Origin: Omphiscola glabra
Taxonomy: Eukaryota; Mollusca; Gastropoda; Lymnaeidae
DNA length: 64,000 nt
Reading direction: 5' to 3'
Assembly: GCA_964017045.1 (NCBI GenBank)
Contig: OZ024806.1
Span: 6,964,488 to 7,028,487 of the forward strand
Shown here: positions 58,955-64,000 of the stretch, one piece after another
Layout: each line of letters starts with the position of its first letter
Numbering within the stretch: the first letter of the stretch is position 1
Program-made: the position numbers and the translations under genes
The notes under the pieces: model-generated
What the model was told of the DNA's origin: nothing
The model's database searches: none
What the model saw: only the letters and a program-made list of their open reading frames with translations

Positions 58955-59325
58955 ACATGTATGTATGTTTGTATGAGAACATGTGGTGAGAACTTGGGTA
59001 TGTGTGTATATTTGTACGTAAACATGGGACAAGACATGTGGATGTTTGTACGTGAGCACGTGGTGAGAACAATGTGTATGTTTGTACTTAAACATGGGGC
59101 GAATACACAGTGGCGTAGCGATGGGGGGCAAGGGGGCATCATGCCCCGGGGGCTACTCACAAAAGGCGCTAAATGGTATATTTTACATATAATATTGTAT
59201 GGTTTTCGAATGGGGGGGGGGGGGCGCGCTAAAAAGGACTTGTGCCCCGGGTGCGAGTTAAGATCGCTTCGCCACTGAGAATACATGTAAAGTTTGTTTG
59301 TAAACATGTGGTGAGCACAGAGTAA
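58955..59325. repeat. Degenerate ATGTTTGTACGTGAGCACGTG repeat split by a MITE
   Basis: Three to four degenerate 45-50 bp units before 59108 and one after 59277. Confidence 0.7.
59108..59277. mobile_element. Second copy of the CAGTGGCG hAT MITE, inserted in a tandem repeat
   Basis: Inverted orientation relative to 55339-55521 and same internal blocks. The flanks CGAATACA / AGAATACA match 7 of 8. It interrupts the degenerate TGTTTGTA-CGTGGTGAGAAC repeat of 58955-59325, so it is younger than that array. Confidence 0.85.
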
Positions 59326-61795
59326 TGTCAGGGATACCTAAAACACGATATCAGATGTCAAATTAAAGGGGTTTCGAAATAAGCCTCACTCTGCCAAGAT
59401 GACAGAGCAACATGCCGGACAGTCGAATGGTGTGTCTCCAAACTTTACGGCCATGAAATCTGACAGAATAAAAAAAAACACCTAAATTTTTAAACATTGA
59501 AAAACTGCGCAGTTCGCTTGAGTTCCTCTCTTAACATAAACATCCCGTCGGTCCCTAAATGATCTGTCAAAATATGACCATTTTTGTAAGGGGCTGAATC
59601 TTTGTTTAACATATGTCCACCCATAAATAATGTAAGACATCTTACCGTGACAGTGGTGGCGAGCCTATGGCACGCGTGCCGCAGCGGACACGCAGAGCTC
59701 TCTATGTCGGCATGCGAGCCAAGTCGCCCCCAGGCTGACAGGGCACAGGGTGCAAAATTGTAATCATTTTATTTAAAAAAGGTTGTTTGTATCATTGAAA
59801 AGTCCTGTTATTGTGTTTTTCTGTTAAGACAAAAGATGTTAATGCATAAGTTGTTTTGTCTTTAGCCTAGATCCCTAGTAGTCAGGTTTAAATGTAGTGT
59901 TCGAACGAAAAATATCTGAGTTTTTTATTCGGCTTTTGTTGTCTAACAGGCTCGACATCGCCATGTGAAGGAGTTCTTAAACCACTTGTGCCCGCAGCCC
60001 CTGGGGATGCCGGAGGCAGTCAAGAGGTGCCGGAAGACCCAGTGGAGAATAAATCACCGGATTTATTTATATTTTTATTTGCATTTTTTATCGTGGAGTG
60101 TGCGAGAAATATGCTTTGAAATAGAGTTAGTGGTGCAGGAAATGTTTTGCAATCAATAGGTTGGGAGTCCTTGAAGTACACTACATAAACACTTTTGTCA
60201 TTTTGACACCTTATTCATCGCTATTACCATACACAGGACCGTGGCGAAGGGGGACAGACACCTCAGGTGCCATCTTCAGGGACTGAAATCTTTAGAGGGC
60301 GCCCAAAGTATAATTTTGCTAATAAAAGTATGGCAATTATTACCTTTTTTTTAGGGGGGGGGGGGGTGGGGAGCTGGAGAGCCTGATCCCAGCCCAGCTT
60401 TTTTTGGCCGTGACCCTGACCTTACATCACCGTGACAGTAGCTATGTGACACTGGACCCCTATGGACTTGACTCGGTGACAACGACTTAACCCGAACAAG
60501 AATTAAAGTGCATTTTTGTACAGTTCAAAGGCAGCTGAATAATTCTGTGACATATCCTGTACTTTAACGGCGCCCTTTCATCAACAACAGCCGGACTGAC
60601 CTTTAACCTTTGGCCTTTTCCCATCTGCTGAATGTTTTTAACGGTAATTTCCCGTCGCGTGAAACAATTATGCCACTTTGACACCGTCATGTCAGTAGGT
60701 CATACTTTTTTTTTTTTTGAAAATGGTTTTCCGTCTGTCAGTGGCAGAACCTGTGCCATTAGCGATCTGGTGGAGGAAGAGGGGGAGGAGGGGAGAGAAG
60801 ATTATACTCTTGTACGAACGTTTTTTGTTCAACATTTCTTCACTGCAATGTTTGTAAATAAAACTCCATCCTTTCCAAATAAACAAAAGTACATACTTAT
60901 AACATATTGAAATAAAAAAGACACTAAAGAAAAATATATATAAATAAGGCTACAATAAGAGCCTTTATGTTAGAAACGTAAATGGTGTCACAATGGTGCT
61001 GTGAACTAGATTTAGGGGCGCGAGTGTTTGGTGCAAAAGGTGTTTGGGGTTGAGAGTATTTGTGTAGCTGTTCTATGTGCTTGGTATTTTGTGACGTATT
61101 TGCGTATGGGAAATGACGTTGTGGGTGTGTTACGGTTTGGAGATAGCAGTGATGGAGTAATTATATAATGGAGTGTTAGAGTTTCGGAGCAGTTTGTTTG
61201 ATAAAGAGACATTTGACATGAATCAATGGTTTGTCAAGTAATTCATTTACCACCTGGACAACGAAATTATTGAGCTGTGGTATATCGAGATCGTAAAACT
61301 GGAGTTTGTGGTTTATATTGTGATTGTAACCTCTAGACAACGTGGGAGTCTACTGCCCTCAGTAAACGTACCTACTGCCGGAGTTGTTCATGTGAAAAGA
61401 AGGAAGATACAAACAGGTGGAAGTTATTAATGTTAGGAAGATCTTAAAAGTATGACACAACAAAGTCAGTTTATTTATATATACAAAGTCAGTAGTGTCG
61501 CTTATGCATATATATATATTATTTCTGAAATTCTGCGAGGGATCATATCACGGAGAATATTAACGCAGTCAAAATAGTTGCACTATAAGCAAGGACCAAA
61601 TACATGTTAGATATCTGCACTCAATTTTATTTTACAGGACCACAAAAATAATGACAATCTTTGGAAGTTTAAAAAAAAAATAGTCAAAAATTTTAGTATT
61701 TTTCCATTTTTAACAAATCTAGGCACACATTAAAGTTTTGAGAGCAAAGCAAGCGAAACAAGATGGTTGGACGCCGCTCTTGTAGTGTAGGTGTG
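59326..61795. other. Intergenic, nothing firmly recognised
   Basis: AGTGGTGGCGAGCCTATGGCA near 59652 looks like a hAT-type end without a partner; ACCGTGGCGAAGGGGGAC near 60238 is another MITE-like end. Otherwise no gene or array. Confidence 0.4.
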
Positions 61796-61797
61796 AT

Positions 61798-61970
61798 CCT
61801 ATATGTATAAACAAGCATGTACAGTCACATCACATGGCGCCGCCCTTGTACTGTGGGTGCGGGCCCGTATATATAAACAAGCATGTACAGTCACATCACA
61901 TGGCGCCGCCCTTGTACTGTGGGTGCGGGCCTATATGTATAAACAAGCATGTACAGTCACATCACATAGA
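61798..61970. repeat. 66-bp tandem repeat, nearly three units
   Basis: Units contain AAACAAGCATGTACAGTCAC and ATCACATGGCGCCGCCCTTG. Confidence 0.95.
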
Positions 61971-62654
61971 AACCATTTTCCCTGAGACTCGGAAAGCTAC
62001 GGCTAATGGCAATAACAAAACTGTGTTGATGCGATGAACCACAAGTTTCCAGGTTCACAGACATTGCCGCCTGCTCGCGAACCCCACAGGTTCTCATACT
62101 TTTTAAAAAAAAATATGTGGCCTAATTTAGGTACAATATTTCAATAAAGGTATAGCCCGATGTCCTGCTACAACCTACCCCCCCCCCCTTTTTTTTTTTA
62201 TCTAACATCATCCTTAGCGGTATAGGAAGACAATTTGTCAGACTGGCCTATGGAAAAGAAAATGTTAAAACCCAATACCCCCCCCCCCCCACACACACAC
62301 ACTGTTTTAAAATTTTCTCCGGGACTCAAGGAATCATGGCACAATTTGAGAGCCGTTTACTGCCCTCATTTCTTATCTTAGATATTAATTTTCTCGTACG
62401 ATCAGACGCAGCCAATCAAATTCAGTATTTTCTTTTTTCAAAGTGATATCAGATTTGAATACGCAATCACCGGCTACTGGAAATAAGCAGTGGTGAACAA
62501 TTTGTAATCGGAGACCAAAATTAGACCATGGATTTTCACGGCCTCTATTCAACCCAGGAGTCGCTTCCGTCTAGTCATCGTGACGTGTTTGTCATTTGAC
62601 GTCACTCACCTGTCTTGTGAACAGACGACATATCTCACAACTACCAGAAGTTTG

Positions 62655-62975
62655 TGTTTTTTAATGTGTTTTTTTTTTCAAAACTGCACTCAAAAGACAT
62701 CTCTTTAAACTCTACTATCCTGACTGATTTCCTCCCCCCCCCCCCTTTCTGACCGTTAAACGATGGCTGCTGAGTGCCGTCCATGGCTTGACATGTAAAT
62801 AGTTCTGGAATGGTTGGAGCGAATACACATTTGTTTTGTTGTATTTAATTAATGTATGTTAATTTTTAAGTTCATCATTATGTTTGTTAAATTGTACGTA
62901 CAGCGTGGTGAGCCCGGCCCTAGGCTGGGGTACTACGCTATAGTAAACTTCCAATAATAATAAATAAATAAATAA
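62655..62975 (+). mobile_element. LINE 3' end copy (same family) with stem-loop and A-rich tail
   Basis: Contains [19 protein letters not shown] coding sequence, 3' UTR, stem-loop at 62902-62939 and an (AATA)n tail. Sense strand is plus. Confidence 0.8.
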
Positions 62976-63117
62976 ATAAATAAAATAACAAATGAAAAGA
63001 GGCAGGTAAAACCAAGTGGGTATTTAATCCGAGACATTTAGGCTACAAACGTCGTTTTGGTTATAACGTAAAAGGAGTTTTGAATGAAATATTTAATCGC
63101 TTCTTGTATTAAATTTA

Positions 63118-63535
63118 TCTCATAGAACTGACAGGTGTTGCCTCACATAACTGACAGGTGTTGCCTCACATAACTGACAGGTGTTGCCTCACATAACTGA
63201 CAGGTGTTGCCTCACATAACTGACAGGTGTTGCCTCACATAACTGACAGGTGTTGCCTTACATAACTGGTATTACCTCACAATCACATAACTGAGTGGTA
63301 TTGCCTCACAATCACATAACTGAGTGGTATTGCCTCACCAAACTGACTGGTATGGCCTCACATAACTGAGAGTTATTAACCCACATAAATGAAAGGTGTT
63401 GCCTCCCATAACTCACTGGTATTGCCTCACAATCACATAACTGATTGGTATTGCCTCACAATCACATAACTGAGTGGTATTGCCTCACCAAACTGACTGG
63501 TGTGGCCTCACATAACTGACAGTTGTTGCCACTCA
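63118..63535. repeat. 23-bp minisatellite (ATAACTGACAGGTGTTGCCT)
   Basis: About 17 units; the first seven nearly identical, later ones mixed with CACAATCACATAACTGAGTGG variants. Confidence 0.95.
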
Positions 63536-63837
63536 TAGAGTTGGAATAAAACCAATGATATCTGGGTGGTGGGGAAAACCCCACTGAAGTTGTAATCAGG
63601 CATGTTCCATAATACGAAGCAACTCATTCCTTCATCGTGTCCTTTTACGTCAAGAATACTTATCTTTAATGGACATTTTGCTAAGATATAACTATAGGAG
63701 CAACGTTTGTCTGTGTGTGTTTGCTGTCAAAGTCTTCTTACGCGAAACTTCCACTTTTTGTGTACTGTCCTTCTTCGGATCTTCTTTTTACCCTGAATAC
63801 ATTTCTTACTGCTTCAACCTGAACGCAGTCCTCCCAG

Positions 63838-64000
63838 TGTTCATCATCATCATCATCATGCCCCTTAGTCCTTGGACCGTTGGGGCGCCACAGATGACAT
63901 GAAAACTATCCTTCTCCATTCCTCTCGGTCTTCTGCACGACGCATAGCATCGGCTAGTTTTAGTCCCGTCCATTCTTTGATGTTATCTTCCCATCTTTTT
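63838..64000 (-). mobile_element. 3' end of a third copy of the same LINE, running off the window
   Basis: Read on the minus strand from the window edge it matches the RT C-terminus of the 8-10 kb LINE (RWEDNIKEWTG...APQRSKD), then ends in (GATGAT)n. It is more diverged than the 13.1-kb copy. The rest lies beyond base 64000. Confidence 0.85.

Overview
This window is animal nuclear DNA, almost certainly from an invertebrate. It holds two intron-rich genes, both on the minus strand, in DNA crowded with minisatellites, truncated LINE retrotransposons and short hAT-type inverted-repeat elements. There is no bacterial gene organisation, rRNA, tRNA or CRISPR array. Gene sequence, retroelement style and a SPIN-like hAT element suggest a mollusc, perhaps a gastropod; that placement is inference.

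Layout. (1) 1,621-10,652, minus: a monocarboxylate-transporter-like (SLC16/MFS) gene rebuilt here as six coding exons with consistent intron phases (625 aa). A 23-bp array carrying about 20 TGACGTAA motifs abuts its stop codon. Its introns hold an 18/36-bp array, an 18-bp array and, in intron 1, a degraded LINE reverse transcriptase. (2) 10.7-17.8 kb: intergenic, with several minisatellites, a 5'-truncated LINE copy with a clear 12-bp target-site duplication, a 47-bp-arm inverted repeat and a small MITE. (3) 17,821-42,257, minus: an apparently complete NPC1 (Niemann-Pick C1 cholesterol transporter) gene, rebuilt as 27 coding exons (1,334 aa), all in phase. Its introns carry a 2-kb array of 50-bp units with a 200-bp higher-order period, a 43-bp array, a 30-bp array and a LINE 3' end. 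(4) 42.3-64 kb: no convincing host gene. It contains LINE remnants from at least three lineages, several hAT MITEs (one with a perfect 8-bp target duplication, one SPIN-like and apparently nested), minisatellites and low-complexity tracts.

Most notable pattern: several minisatellites grew out of exon-intron junctions, so splice sites themselves are tandemly multiplied. This is seen at the transporter exon 2 donor (about 20 donor-like copies; the 30-bp units stay in frame), NPC1 exon 12 donor (8 copies of 34 bp), NPC1 exon 24 donor (73-bp and 37-bp units) and NPC1 exon 26 acceptor (2 copies of 66 bp). Other leads are a PPAY/YNTI tail on NPC1 in place of the usual C-terminal dileucine signal, and a 3' stem-loop shared by four LINE copies with compensatory base changes.

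How the genes relate: NPC1 moves cholesterol out of lysosomes and the SLC16-like protein is a plasma-membrane-type solute carrier. They are neighbours on one strand about 7 kb apart; nothing in the sequence shows co-regulation. All exon calls were made by eye from reading frame, phase, GT-AG sites and remembered family features, without alignment or transcript data.
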